From assembly GCA_033961575.1 (NCBI GenBank), contig CM066733.1, positions 67,206,921-67,270,920 on the forward strand: DNA of 64,000 bases, given 5' to 3'. Position numbers and translations under genes: made by a program. Under the pieces are notes generated by a model. It was not told the origin of the DNA. It was given only the letters and a program-made list of their open reading frames with translations, and searched no databases. Position 1 is the first letter of the stretch. The number at the start of each line of letters is the position of its first letter. Positions 47,390-59,741 of this stretch are shown here, in pieces. This stretch comes from Aselliscus stoliczkanus. Taxonomy: Eukaryota > Chordata > Mammalia > Chiroptera > Hipposideridae.

Positions 47390-47870
47390 TGAGCTGTAAA
47401 AACTAATACAAATGAAGCCACTTCAAAATGGAATCAGAGCTGCTATCTCAGAGGAACTGACTTGTACTTTTTCTTGGACCTTCAGAATGTTAAAACTGGG
47501 CAAATCACCTTTGACTGGTCTTTTAAAGCAACATTGTACTTCAAACAACTGTTTGGAAAGCTAAGAGGAAAGCAGATATTTTGACTACCAGACTGAAAAT
47601 TAAGGATGTTCTTTAGAATTAGAATCACTATGGTAGCTTATCTGAATTTATAGAAATCCCTTCCTTCTAATCATATAATTATCCCTCTTCCCTTTCCCAT
47701 AAATATCCGCTTCCTTCACCTCCTTATAGGAACACTATTTGGGTTTCTGCCTGAATAAGTGTTTCCCAAACAGTTATTCTTTTGGATCTCAAATAAACTC
47801 TCATTGCCTCCCACTTTGGCATTTTATTTTTAGGTTAATAGAGCTTAGGTTAACAAAGCCAGCAAAAATG
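47390..47870 (+). repeat. possible old LTR
   Basis: Begins near 'GCCACTTCAAAATGGAATC', has a TATA-like 'CCCATAAATATCCGC' (about 47697) and a polyadenylation-like 'CTCAAATAAACTCTCATTGC' (about 47790). The order suits an LTR, but the ends and family are not determined. Confidence 0.35.
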
Positions 47871-50410
47871 CCTCAAACCCTCCTGCCACTGTCAAGGAAA
47901 AATTCACATAATATTTGTGTCCAGGCAGGCACTTAAGTACTGGAGAGTTCTTGTGTAAGAAAAAAAAAAAGTGGAGTTGGTTAGAGAAACTTCCCTGGCA
48001 TCATACTTCCCCCAGGAAACATTGTGCAGGACTGATTTACCCAGCAGAAGCAATCTTTCTCACTTGCTACTACTTGCTAGTTGGGAAAAAGGAAAGCTGT
48101 GCATGACCATCTGGCTACTCCATCTAAGGCAAAATGAAGCTGAAGAAACCCATTTTTTTCCCACCAGCACCTGGAGTACTAAAGTGGAAATTCTAGCGTC
48201 TGGGTAGGGAGGACATTAGAAAAGAAGCAGATAAGAATTTCAAAAGGTGTTAAAGGGATTGTGCTCACAGAAAGTCTGTCTCCTCATGAACCCCTGAGAG
48301 TGCCAGCCCTGTAAATCTCCCTACCAAGTCTGTGGGCACCTCAAGTCACCAGGTCCTAAACATACACCTCTCCCTCACACTGCTGCCAGCTCCTTGTTCA
48401 TGCTTCTGTGTGTGCCTGTGAGAAAGAGTTCCCCAAAATAGAGAACACAGTAAAAGTACAGGACACAGTTAGTGGGCAAGGGACAAACTACAACACTTGA
48501 GCTATAACACCACTTTCTAGAGAACAAAAAGAGAAGTTTCCAACAGCCAGCTGGGTGAAGTATAAAAACCAGAGTAGACATAAAAGATTAAAATTTCACC
48601 CACAAAAGGAAATAAGAAAAGTGGAGCAGATATACTTTCACAAAGACAGGAAAAGGGAAACACCTCAGGTAATAACAGCACCATAGAGTTAAGGAGGTGT
48701 CTGCTACTTCAAATGCAATAGAAGAAATGCATAACTATGAATACTATGAAAAATCAAGATGACATAGCATCGCAAAAAGAAAATGACTGTCCAGCAACTG
48801 AGCTCAAAGACATGGAATATTGTAATCTAACAGATTAAAAATTCAAAATAGTTGTTATGAAGAAACTCAATGAGTTGCAAGAAAACTCAGAAAGACAGTT
48901 CAATGAAATCAGGAATAAAATATATGAACAAAATGAGTTCTTCACCAAAAAAATTTGAAATTATAAAAAAGAACCAAACAGAAATTCTAGAGCTGAAGAA
49001 ATCATTAAAGGAGATGGAGAATGCAACAGACAGCATCTACAGCAGGGCAGACCAATGGAAGAAAGAATAAATGACTGGAAGGATAGGAATTTTGAAATAA
49101 CACAGAAGAGATAAAAAAAACAACAACAACAAAGATTAAAAACAGTGAAGAAAGCCTACTGAGATATTGGATTCCACCACAAAGATAAATTTTAAAATAA
49201 CTGGGATTTCAGAAGAAGAAGGGGAGAAGGGCACAGAGAGTATATTTAAAGAAATAATAACTGAGAATATCTGAAACCCAGGCAAAGACTTGGACATATA
49301 AATCCATGAAATTAATAGAACACCTTATTATCTCAGTGCAAAAGGATCTTCTCCAAGGTACATTATAATTAAGCTGTTAAAAACTGTTAATGATAAAGAA
49401 AGAATATTAAAGGCAGACAGGGAGGAAAAAAGATTTAACTTAGAAAGGAACCCCCATTAAGTTATAAGTGGATTTCTCAGCAGAAACTCTACAGGCCAGG
49501 AGAGAGCGAATGACATATTCAAAATATTGAGAGATAAAAATTGCCAGCCAAGAAAAATACTTTTTCTGGCAAAGTTAGCCTTTAGATATGAAGGTGAAAT
49601 AAAGTCTTTCCCAGGCAAATAAAAGCTGAAGGTGTTCACCACCACTAGACTTGCATACAAGAAATGCTGTCCTTCATGCTAAAATAAAAAGATGCTAATC
49701 AGAGACATGAAAAATATGAAAGTATACATATATTCATTGATAAAGTAAAAAATATACAGTCAGACTTAGAAAAATAAAACTCTATATTAGGATAGTGTAT
49801 TAACCATTCAACTAGAATATAAAGATTAAAGGGAGGTAGTGGGGAAAAAAAACAACTATAGTTACTATAAATTCTCAACAAATACATGGCATAAAAAAGG
49901 TAAATTATGACATCAATAATATAAAGGGAAAAATAAAAGGCTGAAGCCTATATAGGAAATCAAAGAAAAGGTGCTATCAGTCTAAAATAAACTTTTACTT
50001 ATAAGATGTTTTATGTTAAGTTCATGGTAACCACAAAATAAAAATCTAGTGTAGATCCATAAAAGACAAAGAAGGGGGAAAGAGAGCATACTACCAAAGA
50101 AAATAACCAATCTACAAAGATAGGCAAAAACAGGGGGAAAGAAACATTGGAAATGCAAAATAACCAGAAAGCAATTAATAAGATGGCATTAGTAAGTCCT
50201 TAGATAGCAATAATTACTCTAAATGTAAATGAATTGAATTCACCAATCAAAAGACATACAGCAGCTTGTTGGATAAAAAACAGGACTCAACTATATGCTG
50301 CTACAAGAGACCTACTCAGAATTAAGGATGTACATAGACTCATCCTTGGGTGAAGGGATGAAAAAAGATATTTCATGCAAATAGAAATAAAAAAAACACA
50401 CAGGGGTGCG

Positions 50411-50848
50411 CTGGTCAAGTGGCGCATTGGTTAAGAGCTGGCTTGGGATGCCAGCAGCCCCGGTTTGGATCCCACATTTGAGGGCCAATGACACTGCCCT
50501 ACACAGCTAAAATGGTGAACAACAGCTCCACCTGGAGCTGGGCTGTGTAAGTCCCCGTGATGGTGTAGGCTGCAGCCCCTGCTGCAGTGGCCTGCCATAA
50601 GCTACAGTGAGTGGCTGGCAGCCAGTGTGAGCAGCCAGCAGCCGGTGTGAACCACCAATAGCAGCTGTGAATGGGTGTCCAGAGGCCGGCGATACATCTG
50701 CCTAACCTGGGAAGAGCGTAATGATAATACCAACATGGGATAGTGAAGCAACGTCCTTCACAACTAGACTGAAGAACAAAAGCACAGCAATTTGTCTGTT
50801 CCCCTCCTCCAATTCCCCAATAAAAAAATCTTAAAACATAAAACAAAA
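50411..50848 (+). mobile_element. tRNA-derived SINE, long subtype, nested in L1
   Basis: Head 'GCTGGTCAAGTGGCGCATTG', B box 'GGTTTGGATCCC', long body, 'CCCCAATAAAAAAATCTTAA'. The A-rich flanks (AAAAAACACACAGGG and AAAAAAAACAGGG) are a likely but low-complexity duplication. Confidence 0.85.
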
Positions 50849-51519
50849 AAAACAGGGGGAGCTGTAAGCCAAAAACAGTAAGAAGAGACAAGGAATGTAA
50901 TTATATAATGATAAAGGAGTCAATCCGCCAAGAAGATATAATAATCATAAGTATATATGCACCAGACATCGAAGTACCTAAATATATTAATCAAATACTA
51001 ATAGATATAAAGGAAAAAATAGATAACGATACAAGAAAAGTAGAATTCAATACCCCATTTTCAATTACAGTTGGATCATCCAGACAGAAAGTCACAAGGA
51101 AACACTGAATGTGAATCACGCAATAGATCACATGAACCTAACAGATATCTTTAGAACATTCTATCCAACAGCAGCAGAATATGCTTTCTTAAGTGGACAC
51201 ACAACATTCTCTAGAATAGAACTTACGATAGGACACACAACACACCTCAGCAAATTTGAGAAGATTGTAATTATACCAAGTATTTATTCTGATCACAATG
51301 GTATGAAACTAGAAATTAGTAACGAGAAATGGTGGAAAATCTACAAATATTAGGAAGCTAAACAACACACTCCTGAACAGCCAATGGGTTAAAAAGAAAT
51401 CAAAGAATATCTTGAAACAACTGAAAATACAGACACAACATGTCAAAAAATATGGGATGCTGAAATAGCATTTTTTGAAAGGAAAGTTTATAGTGATAAA
51501 TGCTTATGTTAAGAAATTA

Positions 51520-51631
51520 GGGCCGGCCGAGTAGCGCAGTGGTTAAGCGCTGGCCTTGGAAGCCAGCGGCCCCGGTTCGGTCCCACATATGAGAGCCAGT
51601 AACACTGCCCTCAAAAAAAAAAAAAAAAAGA
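51520..51631 (+). mobile_element. short SINE, first of two at the same target
   Basis: Short subtype: GGGCCGGCCGAGTAGCGCAG to 'GCCAGTAACACTGCCCTC' plus poly(A). AAGAAATTA precedes it (51511-51519) and follows it (51632-51640). Confidence 0.88.
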
Positions 51632-51640
51632 AAGAAATTA

Positions 51641-52087
51641 GGGGCTGGCGGAGTGGCACATTGGTTAAGAGCTGGTTTTGGGATGCCAGCAGCCCCGGTT
51701 CGGATCCCACATATGAGGGCCAGTGACACTGCCCTCTACAGCTAACAACAGCTCCACCTGGAGCTGGGCTTGCGAGCCCCGGCAACCGTGTAGGCTGCAG
51801 CCCCTGCTGCAATGGGCTGCCATAGGCTACAGTGAGTGGCCAGCAGCCAGCGTGAGCGGCTGACAGCCAGGGCAAGCTACCAACAGCCACGGTAAGCGAC
51901 CATCCAGAGGCCGGCGACTGATTTGCCTCCAGGAAGAGCACAATGATGATATACCAACAGTGAAGCAACGTCATTCACAACTAGACTGAAAAACAAAAAG
52001 ACAGCAACTTGTCTGTTCCCCTTCCCCAATTCCCCACGCGGTTCCCCTCCCCCAATTCCTCAATAAAATCTTTAGAGAAAAAAAAAA
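51641..52087 (+). mobile_element. long SINE, second of two at the same target
   Basis: Long subtype: GGGGCTGGCGGAGTGGCACA to 'CAATAAAATCTTTAGAG' plus A tail. AAGAAATTA again flanks it (51632-51640 and 52088-52096), so the same 9 bp is present three times around two insertions. Confidence 0.88.
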
Positions 52088-52837
52088 AAGAAATTAGAAG
52101 GATCATAAACAAATAACCTAACTTTACACCACAAAGAACCAAAAAAAAAAAAAAATCCTCAATGTTAAAATTAAAATCAATGTCAGCAGAAGAAAGGGAA
52201 AAATAATCAAATGTAAATAAATAAAATAGAGACTAGAAAAATAGAAAATGTCAATTAAACTAACCCCTGCTTTGTTGAGAGGATAAACAAAATAGACAAA
52301 TTTTTAGCCAGACAAACTAAGGGAAAAAAGAAGAATGAAATAAATAAAATCAGAACTGAAAGAGAAGAAATAACAACTGATACTACAGAAATACACAGAA
52401 ATATAAAATGCTATTATAAACAATTATACACCAACAAATTAGATAATTATAAGAATGGATAATTTCCTAGAATCAGACAACCTTCCAAGACAGAACCAGG
52501 AAAACATAGAAAGACTGAACAGCCCAATAACAAATAAAGAGGTTGAATTAACAATTAAAAACTTCCCAACATGGAAAACCAGGACCAGATGGCTTCACTT
52601 GTGAATTCTACCCAACATTTAAAGAAGAATTAATGCCAATCCTTCTCAAAATTTGCCAAAAAATTGAAGAAAGAGGAACATTTCCGAATTCATTCTATGA
52701 GGTCAATGTTATTGTGAGACCAAATCCAGATAAAGACACTACAAGCATAGAAAACTATAGACAAACATCCAGGGTGAACATAGATGCAAAAATCTCTCAA
52801 AAGAATGTTAGCAAACTGAATTTAAGAATTCATTGAA

Positions 52838-52838
52838 T

Positions 52839-52872
<34 letters not shown>

Positions 52873-52936
52873 TCAACTAGCTCTGAAAATGCATGGCGCT
52901 GGAGCGTCGGGCCCATACCCAGACGTCGCTGGCAGT
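52838..52936 (+). rRNA. 28S rRNA fragment (pseudogene part of a chimera)
   Basis: Contains 'CCGCTAAGGAGTGTGTAACA', 'ACTCACCTGCCGAATCAAC', 'GGCGCTGGAGCGTCGGGCCC' and 'ATACCCAGACGTCGCTGGCAG', a conserved block of the vertebrate large-subunit rRNA as I remember it, with a few changes. GAATCC at the left junction overlaps the target-site duplication, suggesting microhomology. It is a dead fragment, not an rDNA unit. Confidence 0.88.
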
Positions 52937-53621
52937 GGGTGATGCGCGCAAGAGCTTAAATGTAAGACCTGAAACCATAAAAATCCTAAAAGAAAATATA
53001 GGGAGTACATTTGCAGACATTACCCGGAGCAATATTTTTACTGATACATCCCTACGGGCAAGGGAAGTAAAAGAAAAAATGAACATATGGGATTATATCA
53101 GACTTAAAAGTTTTTTCACAACAAAGGAAACCATTAATAAAACAAAAAGGAAGCCTACTGAATGGGAGAATATATTTGCCAATGATATATCTGATAAGGG
53201 ATTAATATCCAAAATTTATAAAACACTCATGAAACTCAACACCAAAAAAACAAACAACCCAATTAAAAAATGGGCAGAAGATATGAAGAGACATTTCTCT
53301 AAAGAGGACATACAGATGGCCAACAGGCATATGAAAAAAAGTTTAACCTCACTGGTCATTAGGGAAATGCAAATAAAAACCACCATGAGATACCACCTCA
53401 CTCCAGTCAGAATGGCTATCATCAATAAATCAACAAACAAGTGCTGGTGGGGCTGTAGGGAAAAGGGGACCCTGCTGCACTGTTGGTGGGATTGTAGATT
53501 GGTGCAGCCACTATGGAAGTCAGTATGGAGGTATCTCAAAGAAATGGAAATGGAACTACCTTTTGACCCAGCAATTCCACTCCTAGGTATTTATCCTGAA
53601 AACACCAAGACACTTATTTAA
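52893..53621 (+). pseudogene. fused open frame: rRNA-derived start plus L1 ORF2 C-terminus
   Basis: 242 codons. The first ~18 residues ([18 protein letters not shown]) come from the rRNA fragment and junction; from [12 protein letters not shown] on it is the ORF2 C-terminal region, including [30 protein letters not shown], and the cysteine-rich [14 protein letters not shown] segment. It stops at 53621. The rest of ORF2 (TIAKTWKQPKCPSVDDW to SQSEKDKYHMISLICRI) continues in another phase to 53882. No catalytic domain is present. Confidence 0.75.
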
Positions 53622-55888
53622 AAAAAGTTATGCACCCCTATGTTCATAGCAGCACAATTTACAATAGCTAAGACTTGGAAACAACCAAAATGCCCATCAG
53701 TTGATGACTGGATTAAGAAACTGTGGTATATTTATACAATGGAGTATTACTCCGCTATAAAGAAGAATGAAATCGTACCATTTGCAATGATATGGATGGA
53801 CCTAGAGACTATTATGTTAAGTGAAATAAGTCAGTCAGAGAAAGACAAATACCATATGATCTCACTCATATGTAGAATCTGAAAAACTGTATGAATGAGC
53901 AAAGTAAACAGAAACTGTCTCATAGATATAGAGGAAAAATCAGGGTTGCTAATTGGGAGGGGGGTGGGGATGAGGGAGAAGGGGAAGGGATTAGACAGCA
54001 AAAATAGGCAACTACAATATTGTCACTGGGATATGAAAAACAGTTTAGGGAATATAATTAGTAATGTTGTAAATATTCTGTGGAATGTCAGATGATCATA
54101 GGTCTTGTTAGGGAGACCATTTCATGGATGGAGTAGAGGTTTGATCACTGCACTGTATTACTAAAGCAGAGGTGGTATACCTACTGTGATTGAATATATA
54201 TAGATAGTCACGGGATGTGGATTATACTGTGGAAGAGAGTCAGAGGAAGAGTAATAGATATATATGATATGGGGGGGAGTGGGGTGGCGAATTGGAGGTG
54301 GGGGGTTGTCACTTTGAGGGGTAAAATGTATAACTATTGCACTGTGTTGTACACCTGAAACTAATTAAAATTTTTAAAAAAAGAATTCATTGAAAGAATT
54401 ATACATGACAAAGTGGGATATATCCCTGGGATGCAAGAATGGTTCAACATAGGCAAATCAATAAATATTGATGAATACATTACCAGAGTGAAAGAAACAA
54501 CATCACATGATCATCTGAAACAATACAGAAAAAGAGCATTTGACAAAGTACAGCATTCCTTCATGATAAAAAACCCTCAACATTTGTGTACCTCAGCATA
54601 ATAAAGACCACATAAAACAAACCCACAGCTATTATATTCAATGGAGAAAAATTGAAAGCTTTTGCTCTAATATCAGGAACAAAACAGGGTGACCGCTCTA
54701 TTCATTCTTATTCAACATGGTACTGGCAGTCCTAGCTAGAGTGATCAGGCAAGATAAAGAAGTAAAAGCGGTCCAAATCCAAAAGGAAGAAGTAAAATTA
54801 TTTCTATTTCTGCATCATATGATCTTATACATTGAAAATCTCAAAGATTCAAGTAAAAAGCTGTTGGGTTTAATCAATGAATTAAGTAAAGTTACAGGAT
54901 ATAAAATAAATAAAAACATCAGTTTCATTTCTATGCACTAACATGAAACATCTGAAAAAGAAATGAAACTCTCCTATTTAAAATAGCATCAAAACAAAAC
55001 AAAACTATTTAAAATAGCATCAAAACAATAAAATACATAGGAATAAATTCAACCAAGTAAATGAAAGATCCGTACAAGACTTTGCTGAAAGAAATTGAAG
55101 GAGACACAAATAAATGGAAGGACATCCCATGTTCATGGATTGGAAGAGTTAACATTGTTAAAATGTTCATGTTACCTGAAGCCATCTATAGATCCAATGC
55201 AATGTCTATCAGAATCCTAATGACATTTTTTTTCACAGAACTAGAAAAAACTATCTTTAAATTTGTATGGAATCACAAAAGTCCCTGAATAGACAAAATA
55301 ATCATGAAACAGAAAAACACAACTAGAGACATCACACTTCCTGATTTCAAATTATACTACAAACTATTTTAATTAAAACAGTATTGATAAAGAACTCATA
55401 AACTCAATAACAACAACAAAAATAAAAACACAAACAATCCAATTAAAAAATGAGCAGAGGAATTAAATTGGCATTTTTCCAAAGAAGACATCCAACTGAC
55501 CAATAGGCATACACGAAGTGCTCATCATCACTAAACATCTGGGGAATGAAATCAAAACCACAATGAGATACCACTTCACTCCTGTTAGAAAGGCTATCTA
55601 TCACCAAGAAGATAAAAAATAACAAGTGTTGGTGAGGATGTGGAGAAAGGGAACCCTTGTGCACTGTTGGTGGGATTGCATACTGGTTCTATGGAGAGTA
55701 GTATGAGGGTTTCTCAAAAAGTTAAAAATAGAGCTACCACACAATCCAGCAATATCACTTCTGGGTGTATATATCCAAAGGAGATTAAAACAGGTTATTG
55801 AAGAGATATGTGCACTTCCATGTTTCTTGCAGCATTATTCGCAAGAGCCAAGATAGTTTAATCAATGGATGAATGGATAAAGATGTGG

Positions 55889-56134
55889 TAAACCAGGGGT
55901 GCCAAAAAATGTATACACATTTTAAGAGATGTTTTCTTTGCTCAAGCAGTAGTTCGCCATAATCAGAAGTGTCTGCATACTGATGGTAACCACTTTGAGC
56001 CCCTCTTGTCATTGCAGAAGTCATACGTGACTTGTATTCATCTTTTGTTATTGGCATATATTGAGTATTACAATTAATATAGTTTTTTTCTTTCTTAAAA
56101 TGTGTAGACATTTTTTTTTTGGCACCCTCTGTAT
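55889..56134 (+). mobile_element. non-autonomous mariner-derived element, copy 5, nested in L1
   Basis: Left end 'CAGGGGTGCCAAAAAATGTA', right end 'TTTTTTGGCACCCTCTGTA'. It interrupts the L1 between 'GGATAAAGATGTGGTA' and 'TATGTACAAAGGAATGC', the same L1 site hit by copy 2. Confidence 0.8.
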
Positions 56135-56649
56135 ATGTACAAAGGAATGCTATTCAGCTATGAGAAAACAGAAAATCCTGCAATTTGCATCAACATGGAT
56201 GAACCCTGAAGGCATTATGCTAAGTGAGATAAGTCAAACAGAGAAAGAAAAATACTATATGATATCTCCTACATGTGGAATCTAAACAAGCTGAGTTTGA
56301 ACAGAGAGAAGGATGGTTGTTATCAGGGGCTGGGGGCTGGAGAATGAGAGAGATGTTGTTTAAGGATACATGCTTGCAACTAGTAGATAAGTAAGTCCTG
56401 GAGACCTAACACACAGTATAATGACTGTGGACAACAAAACTGTATTGTAAACATTAAACTAAACTAAGAAACTAGATCTTAATTGTTCCCATTACTAGAA
56501 GAAATAATAATGTGACTCAACAAAGATGTTAGCTGGCACTACAATGAAAATCATATTGCAATATGAATGTATCAAATAAATAAGTTGTACACCTTAAGCT
56601 TACACAATTTTATATGGCAATTATATCTCAATTTCTAAAAAGGGAATTA

Positions 56650-57299
56650 GTTAACAAAGTCAAAATGTGATTTTTTTTTAAGGAAAAAATGTTTTTTAAA
56701 AGTGTGAGTGGATGCACATAATAAAATTATAGCTAATGAACAAGACAAATTATGTACTTAAATGTCTTAGGTTTGAAGTAAGTAGTAAACTTGGTCCATT
56801 TTTCCCCGATATTCTAAATCAGTAAAGCTTATTGAATAAAATTATATTTCATATATGGAAATATGCAGATATGCATATATATATACATATATTCAATATA
56901 TTGCTTATATTGAAAATATGATACATTTGTCCTAGATATCTTTTTTAGATCTTTAATATTGCAAGATGTTTGCATGCAGTTACTAGTTCTTACCAAACCT
57001 GTCTGACTTGGTTAAACCATGAGATGATTCAGGGCTAATGGGTATATATAAATACAAAAATATTTAGAGTAATCAAAATGCTGTAACCCTAAATATTGTT
57101 AAAAGGAAATCATTTTCACGTTAATCACCTTTCTGTGTAAATATAGGAAAAATAGTTCAAAAACATGGTAATTTAATATAAGTGCCAAAAAGAGTTTGTC
57201 ATTCTATAGTTATATAATTCCATCTCCCATGCAGAATATCAACTTTACATATCCAAACAAAATAGTTGGTGGAGCCATCTCACATAGAAATAGACTGTG
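56650..57299. other. intergenic, nothing recognised
   Basis: AT-rich, with TATA-rich runs near 56870-56900. No gene or nameable repeat. Confidence 0.4.
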
Positions 57300-57530
57300 T
57301 CACTTGAGCCCTTCTCTGATTCTGGAACTCATTTTCACGGGCAAACTGCATTACTCATCAGCTGATATGAGGAAAGTACTGTACTTCATTTTCCTCAGCT
57401 TTAAAATGGGATAATCACAGTATTTGCTGTAGAGGATCAGTCACAAAAATGAAACGGAATAACCTCTCTAAAACACTAAGGTCAGAGCACAAAGTGAGGT
57501 CTCAACAATATCAGCTATCATAGTCCCCTT
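57300..57530 (+). repeat. MIR-like SINE, old
   Basis: 'CTTCATTTTCCTCAGC', 'TTTAAAATGGGATAATCACA' and 'AACCTCTCTAAAACACTAAG' resemble the 3' half of MIR. Confidence 0.5.
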
Positions 57531-58582
57531 CCTCCTCCTTCCCCACCCTTTCTTGTCTTCCTCCATTTATTGGCATTACTGTTATGTGCAGGGAAATACA
57601 TCTTATCTCAAAGTTCTAAGGAGATTCCAAGAGGATATTATTTATGTATGTCCTGGTAAACATAAAACAGGACAATTGAGACATTCAGTTTAACAACCCT
57701 CCCCACAACATTATTCAAGAACAGAAAAGTGAATACAGAAAGATAAAATTACTTGGTCACGTAATGTGGAGCTTTCTCTTGACATGAGATCTCTAATTGT
57801 CTTAGCCAATATTATTTTCACTTTATGAATGTAAATGAAATAATGTTACCTACATTTTGTACTTCATAGAGTTTTCTAAGATATTAGAAATGAAATAGAA
57901 GTGAAACAACTTTGCTTAAATGAAGATGCTAAGAAGAACTTCAGGTCTCATTTGTAGTTGAGTGATTCTTCTTCTCAATCAAGTAGAATTGTTCCTTGGC
58001 AATGGGCTCTGCCACTATGAGAGTCTGCACAGCATTTTCCCCCCATGTCATCTTACTGAATATTAGTTTTGGAAGGAAGACACTAATTCTTAACCTTCCA
58101 TGTCAGATAACTTATCTGCTGGAATTCACAGTCAGCCATGAAGGGACAAATCCTGTCCTCCTCTAAGAAATGTAATCTCAGTTGTCTGGTAGCCTTGGCA
58201 ACTTATTGTATCCCCAATGCCTCTTGACATTTGGTGGCACACCTGCAAATATAGCCAAAGAATAATTGCAATGAAAGCAAATCCCTAAATTATACCATAA
58301 TAAAGCTATCTCCTCATGAACTTCCAATTCAGTACTTTAAACTTTTCAAATCTTTCCTTGTGTGAGAAGTTTTCAACTTCATAGTCTGAAAAAGGTTTAG
58401 TCATGAAACAGTACTGATAATCTGAATATTTTCCAAAGAGGTTCATCTCTGTGGGAATCATTTTCTCCTATGTTTGGTAATCATTCACTTAAGTGTTTAT
58501 ATCAGATACCAAGAACTAGGTCTCCTTTTTATACATAGGTAGGTTAAACTTGTGTTTTCTTCCATATTTTTGCATTATTGGT
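57531..58582. other. intergenic, nothing recognised
   Basis: No gene or nameable repeat. Confidence 0.4.
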
Positions 58583-59735
58583 TGTGGGGGGCCAGGGATT
58601 CCCTCGGGTGGAACGGAGTCAGGGAGGAAAAAGAAGAAGAAAGAAGAGAGGAAAGAAGAAAGAAGAATGAGAGTGGAGACACCCGAAAGAGTTTCACAGG
58701 AGTGTCACACTTTATTGTTACAGCATATCCCTTTTTTAGGGACTCTTGACCATTACCTCAATTACAAAACATTTCACATGAATTTGGTGTTTTCTATTTC
58801 TCAGGATTTTCACAGCCTTTACTCCCCTGTAATTGCTCTCTCCAGGGTGCACTGTGACTTACTCTTCCATTAAAGGATTATCTTGTCTTTTACTGTGATA
58901 ACTTCTATGAGACCCAGACCCAGTCTCTGCCTATACTTATCTCTATATAGCTCCTAAAGAGTGGTTACCATGACTACCTAGCCGTTATCCCAAATTCCAG
59001 TAGCTAGACTCACAGAGAGTATACTTGAATTATTACTAAAAGACTAGCAGTGGCTGTGTTTAGGGTAAAAGCATCTAAAGTCTATTCCTATGTAAATACA
59101 ATACCTAGTAATCAAAGGGGTCTCACACCTCTCTTGTCCTAAGGAGGGCTGCATCTTTTTCTCAGTCAAAGCTTCAGTATCTTTTGCTGCAACAAGGCAC
59201 AAGGCAAATAATTCAAATAAAGCTGTTAATTAACATACCCCATAGTCAGTAAGCTGCCTTGGAACTTTCATGGTCTGGAGACTTTTAGTCTCCAAGGAGA
59301 TTTCTCACAGCAGTGGACTTAGGCAAGTGAGCTCAACAGACTGATGTTATCATCAGCTTCTCACAGGCAGGCTGTCAGTTTCTCACAGCCAGGCTTTTTG
59401 GCCTATGTGGTCAGAGGTCTGTGCCTTAGTTTCCAAGGGACTTGAGTCCCCAATTTCTCAGTTCAGGGGTCCCCTCAAGCTGTAGCCTGGCTTGGGTTGT
59501 TTCCCCCTTGGGAAATCGTGCCCATCATTGGCTCACACAGCCAGCTATCATCAGGGTACCACAGGAACTTGTCGTAAGTGCAGTGAGTGTATTGTCTCCT
59601 ATAGGAGAAAAGGCACATGGGTTCATAGAGGCAGGAGATATTACATGACTGACCATAAGGCAGCACCCCAAACATCCAGTGCTGAGCGTGGCAATGTGAC
59701 CTTGTCAGACACTGCGTGGTTGTCGGCCCTCAATA
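58583..59735 (-). mobile_element. solo LTR, inverted relative of the 13.7-kb LTR
   Basis: Read on the minus strand it matches the LTR at 13663-14791 along its length: 'GAACCCATGTG' and 'CTCCTATAGGAGACA', 'CTATCATCAGGGTACC' reversed, the 'CTTAGTTTCCAAGGG' block and the terminal 'CCCCCCACA'. It carries an extra GA-rich run near its 3' end (58627-58668). ATTGGT at 58577-58582 and 59736-59741 is a likely 6-bp duplication. The short frames here are LTR shadows. Confidence 0.78.
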
Positions 59736-59741
59736 ATTGGT

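Larger units (their letters stand above)
52838..54380 (+). mobile_element. 28S rRNA-L1 chimeric retrotransposon insertion
   Basis: The duplication AAGAATTCATTGAA lies at 52824-52837 and 54381-54394. The first ~100 bp of the insert match 28S rRNA; the rest is the end of L1 ORF2 and the L1 3' UTR in the same sense, ending in 'CTAATTAAAATTTTTAAAA'. A single duplication around both parts shows they were inserted together. Confidence 0.88.
48590..56645 (+). mobile_element. old, near-complete L1 broken by five later insertions
   Basis: Sense L1 with decayed ORF1 (48838-49690, for example a stretch reading ISAETLQARREW-like sequence near 49470), ORF2 endonuclease (50930-51350, with TPFSITVGSSRQKVT and HLSKFEKIVIIPSIYSDH), reverse transcriptase and C-terminal parts (52440-52830, 54400-56280, for example MLSEISQTEKEKYYMISPTC) and an old 3' UTR to 'CAATTATATCTCAATTTC'. 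It is full of stops and shifts. Inserted into it are SINEs at 50411, 51520 and 51641, a young L1 at 52838 and a mariner element at 55889. Confidence 0.8.
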
